This document shows, piece after piece, positions 11,501-24,849 of a stretch of DNA of 64,000 nt. This DNA comes from Anarhynchus alexandrinus. Its lineage: Eukaryota > Chordata > Aves > Charadriiformes > Charadriidae. Below the pieces are notes generated by a model. The model was not told the origin of the DNA. It worked only from the letters and a program-made list of their open reading frames with translations, and did not search any database. Position 1 is the stretch's first letter, and each line of letters opens with the position of its first letter. A program made the position numbers and the translations under genes. The stretch covers positions 124,001 through 188,000 of the forward strand of contig VUYV01000121.1 of NCBI GenBank assembly GCA_008711295.1, read 5' to 3'.

Positions 11501-14500
11501 GGATCATGAACGCGACCTGGCTTTCCAGGCACTCCCTTTATATTCGTAAATTATTTACATTGAAAAAACATTTCAAGTTTGAAGTAGATTCTAATGCAGT
11601 AGAGATTGAGGTTTTAAGGAACAAGAATGAAGCCCTGATTGTGGTTACATCAGTGTGAGTTTTGCCCGTTGCAATTCCATTGTAGAGGAAAATTTAAAAC
11701 AACCCCCCAAAATAGCTCAGTAACTTTCTAAAAGCTTTTAACCTCAGAAGTATTTAAATAAATAATTCCTACAGACTTCAATAGGGCATAGCTGGGCAAC
11801 TCACTTCCAAATAGCGGAGTGGGAGAAGTGTTACACTGATGGTGAGAATCCCACACAGAAGGTCAGACTGCAAATGGAAGTCTTCATATTGTGCACTCTC
11901 TAGGGTAGAGGCCATTTTTTGTGGTTTGCTTGTTACAGTCTCTGGTAATTTACATGTACCTGTCTCCTGTTGCACCGTAAGGAGTGATTTTCTCCAGGTT
12001 CTGGGAGACACCACGATCACCCAACACAAGGGATACCAGCTCCAAGTGGAGCCTCAAGACCAGCAGGTACGTGGAGGAACGTCCGTTCCCAGGACACACA
12101 GCGAGGGGGTGTGCTGCGGGCAGCAGTCTCCTGTCTACTGGCATACCTAATGCCCTAGAGAAAGGCAACACGGGACTCCAATGGGAGCCAAAGCAGCTCA
12201 TCACCTTGTGAAAATCAAACCACCTGATTTGATCTGACTGCTCAGACCAGAGGTCACAGCTTCCTGCTGCTTCCCTTTTGGCTCGGGACATGTTAGTGAT
12301 GCACATAACAGAATAAATACACTGGGAATGGGACTTTGAGTCACTCACAGGGGCAGATTTCCACCTTCCTAAGCAAAATCTGCAAAAGGGGGAGGTATAT
12401 TTAGCTAAAAAGCATTCCACCTAATTGACACAAAGTGTAATCATTCTTCCCTGTGTTACAATTCCAGACTACCAAAGTTTTTTACCTGAACTTGCTAAGA
12501 CATGAAGTTGAAGATAACGTAGCTTTTGAAAGGAATGTCCAATTAGCTTCCTTTTCTGATTTTTATTTGTCCTGAAATTAGATTTTATTGCAATTGTATT
12601 TACAAAACTTGTGCTGTGGGATATCTTTCCTCCACAGTCTGTCATTGCTAATGAGCAAAGGACACATAGAAAGTTCTTACAGATCTTTTCTCTCTTATCA
12701 TTCCTCAAGGTGAACTATGATTTCTTGCAAGAGCTTTGCTTGCAGAAAGTAAGGATTTTGTGAAAGACAGAGGCAAAAATATTAATTGCTTTTTCCCACT
12801 TTGCTGACAGTTCCAATAGCAGCAAATGTTATTGCAAAGGAGGAAAAAACCTCCCACCGTCAACTGCAAGATCACATCAGTCTGAAGTCAGCTCAACCTT
12901 TGCTATTCCTCCCACCTTCCTTCCCCAGTGAAGTCCTGGGAGGATGCAAGAGGCATCCTCTCCAATAGAACGATTATGGAAAAAGTCAGAGAAGATTACA
13001 ATCACCAGGCAAATTAAGCGAAGCAGTAAAAGCAATGCCTACAGGAGTGGAATATTTCAGATTCTGGAAGGGAAGGGAGGGGTGAGCAATAGTAGGAAAC
13101 TAGAATGGGAAATTACATTTTCCCCTTTTTCTTCATAAGAAATGAACTTTCCTCCAAAATGTCTGATTTCAGGACAACGGTTGCACTGTTAGATGCTGAT
13201 TTCATGCCTTAGAAATAGTGGGTAAGACAGAACCATATAATATTTGCCATCTAGAATAGAATATTGATTTTTTTTTTTCCCCCTACCAGCCTGCCAAACA
13301 AAGTCTGAGTTAAAGCAGACTGTGTGGCAACTTCAGGTCACCATAATTCTCTTTAGTTCCTCTCCTTGTCAAAAGCCATGATATCAAAGCTGCCCTTTTG
13401 TTCCCCTTAATTCTATCAAATGCACTCCCTGACTCCAATCTTCCCTACCTCCTCATGCAAAGATGAAGAATAACTCAGAGACTTGGACTCAGACATATCT
13501 GTAATCACGGCCTGAACTCAAAGAGCCAACGGAGGTCTCTGCACAACTCCAGCCCTGCAGACAGCCTGCATTTACCTGGGAGGTGGAGGGGTGTCACATG
13601 AATGAGAATCAGGCTCTGCAGCATAATTGATGACAACAGCTAAAAATAACGTGTCAGATTCCACCTAACTTTTTCACACCATGTAATAATTTTGAGGATG
13701 GCCTGAACCTGCACCAGCCCCTTTGCAAATACCAAAGGCCATAGGTAACTATATGGTTTTGCATTCAGTGTCTCCAGGCACATACCCAGAAAAACCTCAG
13801 ACTGGAAATGAGCTGAATAACTCATCTTTAACTCTTATTTTTGCAGGGCTTCATGAAAAAAGAGGTGTCCTGCCTCCATCCCCCAGGCCCAGGAACTGCC
13901 AAGGCTTGCTATGTGCCTGCTCTCTTGGGCTTTGCAAAAAATAGTCCTAACAATTCCCTTCAAGTACAATTCCCTTCAACAGATGCAGAGAAAACATTGT
14001 CTCCATCCCACATTGTTTCAAATGGCTGAAGTACATCCCATGGGTACTTCAGCTTGGTCTGAGGGGATTTAAAGCTGCCTCTCCCAGCAAGGGTGCATTT
14101 TTCTCACTCTTGTGGGTTGGAAGCAGCCTTTTTTCCCCACAGTCACCACTTACTAATGTAAAGGTGGAACAAAATTCAGGATTTGCGATGTTCTGGAAGA
14201 GAACTGGAGCTAAGCATTGGTCATTGTTAGAAAGACACATATAGATGAACAGCTGGGTTTGGAATTTTTTTAGGTTTTGTTTTGCTTTTTTGCATCTTAT
14301 AACTGCTAACTATATAACTTTTTAATTTTTAATCTTTAATCTTAACTAACTATATAATCATAACTAGATTTATGATATGTTATTTCCTAATGGGCCATTT
14401 CTTTCATTACAGACAGCATGAGATAACCACGACACCAACAGTTACATCGCACAAGACTTATTTAGAGAGCAGTCACCTATCCATCATTCTCCACTCATCA

Positions 14501-15461
14501 GGAATTTCTGATACAATGGTGATGAGAGTAAAGAGCAAGTGGTCACAGTCTCAAATTTCACTATAGGCTTCAATAATAGTTTAGAACAAGCATACAAGAG
14601 AAAGATTTTAGTCCACAAAAACCAGAAGAGAAGAAAAACCACTCTGGTCATTGGCTACATGTTCCTGGAAGTTATATATGGTACAGAAGCCTGTGGTGTG
14701 TCACAGTCCCATAATAATTTCCAGTATAATCATATTATAAAGTGTCCTTTCATTGTTTTTACTATTTTGCATCCACCAAGCCACTATTTTGCGTTCCCTC
14801 CAAGCCAGAGCCCTCTAATTATAGACACTGGTCACACCATGCAAGCTGCCATTGCATGTTGTAATCTGACGAACAGAAACATCAACATCTCGTAGTTCTC
14901 ACTGTGAAACTGGTAGCACAGACTGACCTTGGGATCTTTCTCCATGGTCTTGGATGAAACAATGAGAGTTTTAAAATCTCAGGCGGAAGGAAAAGGAGAA
15001 TGAAGGCAGTGTCTAGAAATAAGTTTCCTCTGAGTAACATCAGCATTGTCAACTATTTATCATTAGTAAAGCTTTAATATTCAGAATGTGACCAAGAGTC
15101 TGTAAGAGAATGCTTCTCAAAGCAGAGGAAGATAAAACCAAACACTACCTTGGATTTAGTTAGTACAGAAAGATCTGAGCGTATATCAGAATCCAGTTTT
15201 TGACAGCATGCAGTAGTCATGTTTGGATCCAATTTTGGCCATAGAACCAATTATTTTGATATTTTTAAATAAACTTTAAAAAATAAAAACTTCATAAGTT
15301 ACTTTTTCCAATTCTTCTCAGAAAGCTGGATAAAAAACGGCTTTTTTCTTTCTTCTCTTGTTAACAATGGCAAGCTGAGATACCCTGTAAAGTGATTGCG
15401 GGAACCGGCATTTTCAGAATAAAACATCAAACATTGTGAGCCGTGTCAACAAGGCACTCTG
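8501..15461. other. Unique non-coding stretch
   Basis: No gene or repeat could be supported across about 7 kb. The longest open frame is 156 codons on the minus strand at 11950-12420; it has no recognisable domain and overlaps others, so I read it as chance. GC is locally higher around 9590-9760. AT-rich low complexity occurs near 10105-10132, 10225-10252 and 14285-14370. The block 10940-11070 has a TATA-like 'aatataaacc', but nothing else points to a promoter. Confidence 0.55.
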
Positions 15462-15575
15462 CATCTTAAGCAAGTAACAAATCAGTGGTAGAGCAGAGAA
15501 TAAAACGCACAAGTCCCAACTCCCACTGGGACCTTTTTAATCATCGGCCAAACTGGTCCTCAAACACGAAAGCTG
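15462..15575 (-). repeat. tRNA-derived SINE remnant (MIR/CORE-like), reverse
   Basis: The words 'cttaagcaagtaacaaatca', 'gtggtagagcagagaataaa' and 'acaagtcccaactcccac' match the reverse complement of the same SINE family as at 8397: 'gcaagtcagtggcagagccaggaatagaac', then 'gagtcccagtccagtgct'. The orientation is therefore minus. The ends are vague because of decay. Confidence 0.55.
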
Positions 15576-16554
15576 CTTGCTTATGGATATCATTGCCAAA
15601 ACTCTGTTGAACGACGAGATCCCAACATTACACATGCCTTTAACATTAAGTGGTCCCACAGCAGAACATAAAGTTGGAGTCAAACTGTCAGGCGACCCAG
15701 GCTTCAACGTAAAAATTAATATTTTTTATCACTAAAAGGCAAACCCATCTTTCAGTGGAAGGATGCCACACGAACTAGGTGTTTTCACAGAAGTGACCGT
15801 CTGTCAAATACCTGAGAGTGCTGACTGCTGTACCCTTCACAGTTAACCTGGCTACAAGGATTGGCCAATCACTCGCCTCATTCCTGAGGACTCAGAAATG
15901 CTTTAAGCCTTGGATCATGCAAAGTTGTTGTCTAACCACGAACACTAGACAATAAAAAATATAGTCAAGAAAAATTTTTTCCTAGTGACCAGTAAAGGGT
16001 GAATAAGCGGTTCTGGCTGATAGTTTGTAGCAGTTATCAACCTTTTCAGGCATTATTAAAAGACTGACTAGTGTGTGTGACTAGTGTGTCTTCAATTACG
16101 TTGCAATCGAGAAATAGTTGAGTAAAATAGTGAGACTCTTCTTGGTCAGAGCTCTTAAAATATATAAAACAGAAAACATTTCTTATTCTAAATATGTAAT
16201 AGTTGCAAAGCAGTTAATTTACTGCAAGCTAAACTATTTGTTTAAAATGCTTAGTTTGTTTTCAAAACGAGCTTGTGGCTTAGGGAGTTATACAAATAAG
16301 GTGTGATCTTTATTGTTTTACTATACCTTAACTAGACAATTGCTGAAATGTTTCCTTCTCAATATTTAATGCATCTGTACCCAGAAGACTATACTTAATC
16401 AGGACACGTGCAACACAAAGCATGCACCAAGAAAAGGCAAGAGCAGGAAAATGTACTATTTGCTTAAGAAAAAGGCAAATCAAGTCAGCGGCCCCTCATC
16501 TCAAACTGAAAGGATGGGCACAAATGTTTATACAGTCATTAATGTCAAAACCAT
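15576..16554. other. Unique non-coding stretch
   Basis: Nothing recognised beyond short AT-rich tracts. Near 16061-16092 there is a small internal repeat of 'gactagtgtgt'. Confidence 0.55.
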
Positions 16555-16680
16555 ATTACTCAGGGTGAAATCCTACCACCACCACACCAAAGTCAGCCAC
16601 ACTGCTCCCCTGATTTCGGTAGGGTCAGCATTTCATTTCCCATGACTTTCAGTGAGGAGAGGATCAGAGCACAGCACAGA
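16555..16680 (+). repeat. Old amniote interspersed repeat remnant
   Basis: The stretch contains 'actcagggtgaaatccta', later 'catttcatttccc' and 'gactttcagtgaggagagga'. These echo the ancient sauropsid repeat with 'agggtgaaatcctggcccc' and 'gacttcagtgggagcaggatcag' modules. No coding content is visible. The family is given only as a type because the copy is short and worn. Confidence 0.42.
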
Positions 16681-19600
16681 TAGGCAGATTGTTAAAAGTT
16701 AATTGTTCCTGGTGTCCACCATCTTACTATCTCCACAAACCTTTCTAGTCAACTGCATTGCAATTAATTTCTGAAATATCCCATTGCATACAGACAAATC
16801 TTTCCAGATGCAGCCATTTAAGAGGAAAATTTAGAATCTGGCATAAATCCACCTCTCGACATGCCTTCCCTTTTTTGATTTATTTTTAATCTTGCACTTC
16901 TCCTTTTTTCTAATGCCTTTCATCCCTTGTTCCATACTCCTCCCTTTCAGGGAAAATGCACGGTGACAGTATAGACTGCATGGCAGCAGAAGGAATGAAA
17001 GGTTTATTTCAAAGTTGCTCTGTTCTTTTTTGTGTGTGTGGTTTTGTTAAGTACATACCGTATTTCTGAAATCCAGCTAGGAAAACCTAGAAAAGTCTTC
17101 CAATTATAATCCTTGATATTTCCCCTGAAGCTAAACCAAAGCCCCTTTGAACTAGAAAAGTGTCTTTCAAAAAATGAGAAGGGCAAGACCTGAACTTTTC
17201 TACCTGTAGTCTTCTAGTCCAAGATTAGAGTTGGGTTTTTTTTCCCCTCCTCCTCAAGGAAGAAAATACGCTGATTTTTAATACAACTATTTTTAGCTAA
17301 TCCAGCTTTTCTTTTTATCTTCTGTAGCCAATGCCTGCACCAGTCATTTGAGCATTATTTAAGTTATATGTCTACATCAAAAGTAACAGCTTCCCTGGTG
17401 TATATTTGCTGGCTGTGCAGAGGAGGTAAATAAGATTTTGCTGTGCTTCTTGTCAAAAATCCCATTGTCACAGGCATGTTTATTGATTGATTTTCCCAAG
17501 TATGTAAGTTATGGATTAGCCTTTGCTCATGTTAAAAACAGTTTCCATTAGGAAGTCAATGCCTCATAAGGTGCAGATGGATTTCACATGTGTGTATTCA
17601 TCTGGTGCTCTCTCAAATGGCTCCATGGTGGGGCTGCAGGGTGATTTCAGGGAGGAGAGCATTCATCATTCCTGCTTACATGGTAGCTAATAGGCTTCTC
17701 CCCACCACCCTGGGTGCTGCTCGTAACAAGTCCATAAAGATCGAGACTGTGTATATGTTGGTTAGCATAACTACTTTAATGCAGGTGGTTTAGAAAACTT
17801 ATAGGTAGCATAAATGTGAGTCTTCTAGCATGAAGAATCATAACAAGGTGCAGCAAGGGTTTAATGCACAGAAAGGGAATCATTCCAATTTTTCTAATAG
17901 GCTTTCATACCCATATGAAGAAAAGCAGTTCAGCTTCCTACATCTTTTAAAAGTAGCGTGCTTTACATAAAACCTATTGCCTTTCTGCTTGATCTATGGT
18001 TTTAAACATAATATTATGCCCAGAATCTGAACTAAAAAGGTAATAAAGATACTGTCTTCTGGGACCAAGACAGCAATGAAACTTCCATTTTCATAACTCA
18101 CCAACCCCAAGTACAGCTTATCAAATTTATTCTCATGGAGTGTTTAACAAATAAACCGAGGGAAACACATTCAAGTGAAATAATGTTCAGTATTTTAATT
18201 CGAGGTCTGTGTGAGGACAAGTAATCATGCATTTCACTTAATTGCTTCACACTTATTCTGTTTTTTAACACCTCTCCAGCAAATTAGACAAGAATCTTCA
18301 ATGTGCTACTGCAGTTGTGTCAAAGAGCATATATTACCCGCTCTGTATGCTCCAGCAAAAGTCCAGAAGCTACACAGAGACAGACTGGACCAGAGGGGAA
18401 AAGCTTATGAAAGGAAGTCTCATTACCGAAGTTAAGAATAGATATTCCTACTACAGAAGCACGCAAAGGCCTCAACCAGAATAACTTCCTTGCTACATCC
18501 AGGAGAGGCTAGATGGTCTGTTAGTTGAAGCACAAGTATAAAGCCTTATATTTGAGTGCCTCAAGCATCTCAGAGCTACAAGGTAACCAGCTAATTCCTC
18601 AGCCAGCTGCTCAAGCATTTATTTCAGTATTCATAGTTAACCCACAATTTTAGCATAAGGACCTCTTACTGATCGAATGCTTTTCCAATACACAAGGAGT
18701 ACTGCTACATGGAAGCCTGTGGACACCAATTCTTTGGGCTCCAAAGACCTGAGTGTCACGGTTTAGACCCTCATGGTGGCACTAGCACTTCTTCACATTG
18801 CAAAGATGCATACACTCAAGACTGAAGGGCAATCAGGTACAGTGGTTTCCAAGGGCCACTTCGGTGGTGTAGCTGGTTTGTGCTGGATGTGCCTGGGAAA
18901 GCAAGAAGCTGAAACGTGATAATTCAAGAGAAAAGTAAGAGTTAGCTCATAGGACACTTCCTAACTGGAAGAATTTCCATATTTCTCCCTCAAAGACCCC
19001 AGAGACAGGAATGGGAGCTGGGTAGAAGGTTTTCGGTGAGTTCTCACAAGGAGTACAAGGATGTCTGTAGGTGTTGGGCTTTCTCCTTTGCTCTTATTGA
19101 GAGACAAGAGCCTTTGGACCACAGGCTAGCCCTAGGACTATGTTGGCCTAATTGGCACGGGAAAAGCCATGAGTATGCTCTCTTTTGGATAAGTGATGAG
19201 ATATAACTACACTGCAGTAGTCAAAGCCTCTTTTCTGGACATGGCGAATATGACGTGGAGCAGCTCAAACATTTTACGGCTACCATCAAAGGCAGACAAG
19301 ACTCATTCAAGACTTAAATTACCTACATTTGCAGGTATAGAAAAAAAAGGGTCATTGCTTTACTAGTTTGGCATTGACAAGCTGGACAATTTCCTCCACT
19401 TAGCAGGCAGGATCCCAGTGAGAGGTAAGCCTGGTGGCAGCTTTCAAGCTGTCTGTTGTAAGGTATGCACTTCAAAAGAACATATATATTTTAGCAAGTA
19501 CAAATTAAAACGCGGGCAACAATTTTATAAAGAAAAAAAACCACCACTGTGACAGCAGAAAAACTGGCTAGCATTCAGAAGCACAGCTCTTTAAGCTGGT

Positions 19601-22336
19601 GTTGATTGACTGATTCATTAGGTGTGTAGAAGTGCTATTAAGAGGGCAAGGGCTCCTATGCAGATGGATAGGCACTCTCAACACAACTTCAGAACGCATC
19701 TCAAAAGCAACCATACAAATTAAACATGTCCCATCACAAGTAAACCCAATCATATCAGCTCCATACCCTTTCAATGGTCACTTCCCTACCGTCTCACTAA
19801 TTTCAGGGGCTGCCGGTGGGGGGAAAGACTGAATTCTGTGACGCTTCTTGACTTGACTATGTGCCCTGACTCAGACTCTGTTTTATTCAGACTGAGAGGA
19901 GGCATTTCCAAACCAAGTGTCAAGTATGTCAGTGTTTGGCCCATATTTCTTCACTCATTTTAATCAAGGAGGCTCCAATTCAGATAATCCCTGCTGATCA
20001 CAGTTAAGACTAACGTTGTGAGAAAACCAGGAGAACATCAGGACTGAGATGTAGATAGGTATACTATTCATATGTGCTAATGTATGCACATCTCCTGAAA
20101 CAGCCAGAAGTTGCCTTGAGTTCGTGATTTTTTACCAACCCAGCAAAGCTTCCACTGAATGGTACCAGGAACATTATTTGACCTGAAAGAGCAAGCGTAA
20201 ATTTCGTACATCCGCCCAGCAATGCATCTCAATGTGGAATCAATTCTGACAATACCACTGAAAGTAACTTATCCGAAAATTACTTGCTTGTGCCATAGGT
20301 TTCCCCGTGAAACACTGCAATGCTTGAACTGATAACGTTGGATCTGAAATCTCATGACTATTATGCAGTATTACTCTCCAGCTGGGAGACTTGGCAAGGC
20401 AACACATTGACATCTTCATGAACTTAGCACTTCACATCAAGGAGAGGATGTGAGCTTGTCAACTTGACACTCGTAGCGCAATCTCTTTCAAATTGGCCCT
20501 TAGAAATCATTACAATATGACTGGAAGCTCTTCACAGTCATATAAATAGGATACATTAAATTCAGCTGTTACAAAAAAAGTCAAAGGGTACTAATCATGT
20601 CCTTTCACCCAAATTAATATTGTCACATTTACTTACTAGTACTTAGAGGATGTTGGTGAAATGTCTTTACCATCTGTTTTGGTTCATACATACATCATTA
20701 GAAGGATTCTTTCATTTTATCTTCACTGAAGCTGTCCTTCAATTAACACCGAATTTCTTTCTAGCTTGCCAAATATTTTTAAAGTTACAAATAAGTGTCA
20801 CACTAACTTCCAATCCTTAAGAAATGCCTTCACCTCATTAAATAAAGTGGAGACACATCCTAGGTTCATTGCAACGACAGGATTTTATTTTAAAACTGGA
20901 AGCACTTTGAATTCTAAGGGAAATGATCAAAACTATTTAAAAATATTTGACAGGGTTTTAAGGATGAAGAGAAATTCTGAGTGCTTCCTCCTATTCACAC
21001 AGTCCATGTGGCTATGTAAGCGATTAAGTATAAAAATAAGAACAAGAATTTAGCACTTAAAAAAACCACAATTAGAGCCCACTTAGAGTCTCATAGTCCT
21101 TTATACTGAACTGGTACACTTAACCTATTAATAAACTACATTTAGGTTAAGTAGAGAAGAGGAAATTTTATGTCACTCATGATCCATCTCTCCGAAAATC
21201 TCGGAGAAAATATGAAAGTCTAGGCATCAAGAGGATGCTCCCTACAGGCAAAAACTGTCTGCCAGATATTCCCTGCACCATCACCTTCTGTTTAACACCA
21301 GGGAGATCTTAATTCCAGTACTTCACATTGCAAAAGTATCACACAAGGAGATAAATGTCTTCTGGTGTTCAGCCTCGCTCAGATTCCCTCTGCTTTTACA
21401 GTTTCATACCCATACCAGCAATGTAAGTCAAACTTTTGTTTGCATAACAGGTATGATTTCTTACACGTGAGGTATGAACGCACAACAGCATATGGACTAA
21501 CTGCAATTATAAAACTGCACAAGGACCACTTCTGTGCACAATGCAGCAGCAAAAACCTACTGGACCGAAAATAGAGCGTAATCTGCATGCAAAATACAAA
21601 TTTTGACAGCATCTCTGGCCACCTGAGACAGTTCCCAAGGGTCTCAGGTGAAAAACAGAAATTTGACATCAAACACCCAGCCATCCTTTCATCTAATTAC
21701 TTCCTCTCATTTTATTAGCTCTGTGCTAGCTGAGTTGCATAAGCCATTCCACTCCATGAGAAGGATCTGTAGCCATGGAAATATTTTTTCTCTGAAAGCA
21801 TACTTGCTCACTTCGTGAAAGATGTATAATCCTCCCTGGCAAAGCAGTGGGGATATTGGATGTTTGAAGTATGCAGATTGAGCCCAGGGTATAACTTTTA
21901 CATTGCAGCCCACAGTGTGGGACAAAAAAAAGCACGCTCTGGTTCTGGGGGAGTCCTTGCACTACTCTTGTCTGAAGGCAGCCCTGCTGCCAGGTTTGCC
22001 TGGAGCAAAGGGGGAGCACCCAGCTTTTCTTTCTCTGCACTTGGCATGCATCAGGAGTCAAGGTAAAGGACATGGGGTGGCCCTACACCTGCTTTTCTAC
22101 CTCTTCCCTTTTGGAGGAGCTGACATCTGGAGGCAGGTGAAGAGGTATCAGTTGTTGCACTCATCCAAAATTCAAGGAGTGTCATCTCCAGAGGAGCACA
22201 TGGAAATAGCACCTGCTGCCTTCATGTGAGGAAGAACCTAATCCAGGGACTTTGTCACTTAGTTCTGTGAATTTGGGTACTAACTCTGAACTAGTACACT
22301 TTTAGATATTAGTCACTCTTTTCTCCATTTTACGAC
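16681..22336. other. Unique non-coding stretch
   Basis: No gene or repeat supported over about 5.6 kb. A TG run lies at 17032-17040. The longest open frames are 100-115 codons near 21379-22229, overlap each other on both strands and lack recognisable motifs. The word 'tgtcacggtttag' at 18754 resembles an avian LTR start but is followed by no LTR sequence. Confidence 0.55.
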
Positions 22337-23653
22337 TGTGGTGGGTTGATCCTGGCTGAATGCCTGCTGCCCACCAAAGCCACTCTATCACTCCCCTTCT
22401 CAGCTGAACAGGGGAGAGAAAAAAAGGCTCATGGGTCAAGATAAGGACAGGGAGATCACTCAGCAATTACTGTCATACAGACTTAACTTGGAGAAAATTA
22501 ATTTATTACCAATCAAATCAGGGTAGGGCAATGAGAAGTAAAACCAAATCTTAACATACCCCCCCACCCCATGACTCTCTTCTTCCTGGGCTCAACTTCA
22601 CTCCTGATTTCTCTACCTCCTTTGCCTGAGCAGCGCAGGGGGACGGGGAATGGGGGTTGTGGTCAGTTCATCACACATTGTCTCCTTCCTTCTCAGGGGG
22701 AGGGCTCCTCACTCTCTTCCCCTGCTCCAGGGTGGGGTCCCTCCCACAGGAGACAGATCTCCATGAACTTCTCCAATGTGAGTCCTTCCATGGGGTGCAG
22801 TCCTTTGGTACTGTCAGTACCAAACCATCTATGTTGCACATGTCAGTGAGAAAAGAGGAGTGAGTATCTACTTGCTTCCTACTTCTGCTCAAATAGCTTC
22901 TTGAGAATGGAAGTGAAGACCTTCTTTCAGTTTACCGCCTGTGGCAAACAATCAATCACAGCATCGATGGCCGGTCTCCGATAGCCAAGTGCTGTCAACA
23001 GCCACCCCTAACCTGTGGGGAGACCTTTTGGACCTGTAGGGTGCACAGAGACTCCCTTCAGAAGCAAAGACTCATCCGGCATAGGTCCTCCATGGGGTCA
23101 CAAGTCCTGCCAGTAAACCTGCCCCAGCATGGGCTCCTCTCTCCACAGGGCCACAAGTCCTGCCAGGAGCCTGCTCCAGCATGGGCTTCCCACAGGGTCA
23201 CAGCCTCCTTCAGGCATCCACCTACTCCGGCATGGGGTCCTTAACATGCTGCAGGTGGATAGCTGTTCCACATTTAAACCTCCATGGGCTGCAGGGAGCC
23301 TGCCTCACCGTGGTCTTCACCACAGGCTGCAGGGGAATCTCTGCTCTGGCACCTGGAGCACCTCCTCCCCCTCCTTCTCCACTGACCTTGGTGTCTGCAG
23401 GGTTGCTGCTCTCACATATTCTCTATTCCTCTCTCCTAGCTGCTGCCAGCATTGCACAGGGTTTTTTAACCCCTTCTTAAATATATTATTACAGTGGCAC
23501 TACCACCATTGTTGATGGGCTGAGCCTTGGCCAGGAGTGGGTCTGTCTTGGAGCCAGCTGGCATCGGCTCCATCAGACACAGGGGAAGCTTCTAGCAGAA
23601 ACCACCCATATAGACCCCCCACTACTAAAACCTTGCCATGCAAACCCAATACA
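22337..23653 (-). mobile_element. Solo LTR of an avian ERVL-type endogenous retrovirus
   Basis: The stretch begins 'tgtggtgggttgatcctgg' and ends 'caaacccaataca', which read on the minus strand gives the TG...CA ends of an LTR. Inside, in minus orientation, a TATA-like 'atatatttaagaagggg' lies near 23475-23492 and an AATAAA lies at 22502-22507. GC-rich degenerate units containing 'ccagcatggg' repeat around 23120-23235. At about 1.32 kb it is long for an LTR because it includes a 248-bp segment (22812-23059) not in the version of the family I remember. No gag, pol or env sequence lies next to it, so it is a solo LTR left by recombination. The flanks do not show a clean 5-bp duplication. Confidence 0.82.
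22812..23059. repeat. 248-bp segment shared with 24460-24699
   Basis: This part of the solo LTR recurs about 1.6 kb downstream in the same orientation with roughly 85% similarity by eye. Landmarks are 'gtgagaaaagagga', 'acttctgctcaaata', 'gctgtcaacagccacccc' and 'gtgcacagagactccctt'. It opens with a perfect hairpin, GGTACTGTCAGTACC, at 22807-22821. The word 'cctt' occurs at both borders (22802-22805 and 23055-23058), as a short target duplication would. It may be a nested insertion or a segment belonging to an LTR subfamily. Confidence 0.75.
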
Positions 23654-24459
23654 ACTAGCAAAAGAAAGAGCTAATAATGCTATCCTTTATTTCAACTATT
23701 TTCAAGCAGCAGCAAAACACACACTACATTTGATAATGTACAAACGCAAGCAATAAGATTGACTGTGGCAGGAGATCCCACAATATGAGCTACCTGGCAA
23801 TAAGGTTGCAAGCCCCCATGAGACCTAGTTTTGCTCTTGAAATTAGGGGCTATAAGTGTCTTTGCAGCACTCTGGGGAAAAAAATAACCAAACCAAACCC
23901 AAAAGTGACATTTCCTCAGAGTTGAGCCAAAACATCTTCACATGTCCTAGAAAAGATTTTTTTTTTTTCTTTTCTTCCACAAATTGCATTCAACTGCAGT
24001 TGGCTGTTGATATCGGGAACAGGACATTTACTGCAGGTGAAGTGGTAACTCTGCAGATCACAGTTGATCATGCAGATTCCAGACACCCATAAACATTTCT
24101 GTTTTGTTTCCATCACTTCAGGTCATTCACAAATTCAGTGATGAATTTATGGAATGAGGCACCTGCGACTTGTCAAAGTTTACTTTTCATGGCAGGCAAT
24201 ACAAATAAAAATCATTCTTGACTATCATGATTGGATTGCAGTGAAGTGCCGCATCAGGTTGAGCTCAGCTAAATTCAAGTGTCCATTGAAAAGTTGCAGT
24301 ATTTCACCTTTCAAGAGCAATTACTAAATTCTGAGCTTGTTGCAAGCTTTAAGGAAGCAACAACTTATTATTTAAGCAAGTACTGCAGTAGACCAGAAGT
24401 CAAACTGAGATCCTGGTTATTAATTACCCTACAGCCTCAAAGTTGACAGCAGAAAAAAA
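23654..24459. other. Unique stretch between LTR copies
   Basis: I looked for retroviral internal sequence between the two LTR-related pieces and found none, so they are separate insertions rather than the two ends of one provirus. A T run at 23959-23970 is the only low-complexity feature. Confidence 0.55.
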
Positions 24460-24800
24460 TGTCAGTACTAAACTGTCTACATTACACATATGAGTGAGAA
24501 AAGAGGAATGAATATTAACTACTTCTGCTCAAATATCTACTTGAGAATGCAAGTGAAGACCTACTTTCTGTTTACCCCTCATCACAAACACACACTCACA
24601 GTATTGATGACCAGTCTCCAATAGCCAAGGGCTGTCAACAGCCACCCCTAACCCATGGGGAGATCTTTTGGACCTGTAGGGTGCACAGAGACTCCCTTCT
24701 TGCGCTTGTACATAGGTTTCCCCCCCGCCTTGGAAGTCACTGTGGGGAAGAGATACTGCACACCCAGGTCTTGCCCCAGCATGGACTCAAGCTACTGCCA
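24460..24800 (-). mobile_element. Related LTR fragment (second copy of the shared segment)
   Basis: Bases 24460-24699 match 22812-23059 of the solo LTR. Beyond that, the 13-bp word 'tgccccagcatgg' at 24772-24784 matches 23120-23132 of the solo LTR at about the expected place, so homology weakly continues to about 24800. LTR sequence from before the shared segment is absent. Strand is given by analogy with the solo LTR. Confidence 0.6.
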
Positions 24801-24849
24801 GGGTGAGCATCTGGATGGCAGTTTATGCATATCCGCTGCAGTGAGCAAG

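Noticed and set aside
11950..12420. 156-codon minus-strand open frame
   Set aside because: It has no recognisable domain or signal, overlaps two plus-strand frames of similar quality, and has no splice or transcript evidence.
18754..18766. LTR start ('tgtcacggtttag')
   Set aside because: The first 13 bases resemble an avian LTR terminus, but the following sequence does not match and no second end was found.
22332..23658. 5-bp target-site duplication around the solo LTR
   Set aside because: The flanks are 'acgac' and 'actag', matching at only three of five positions, so I do not claim it.
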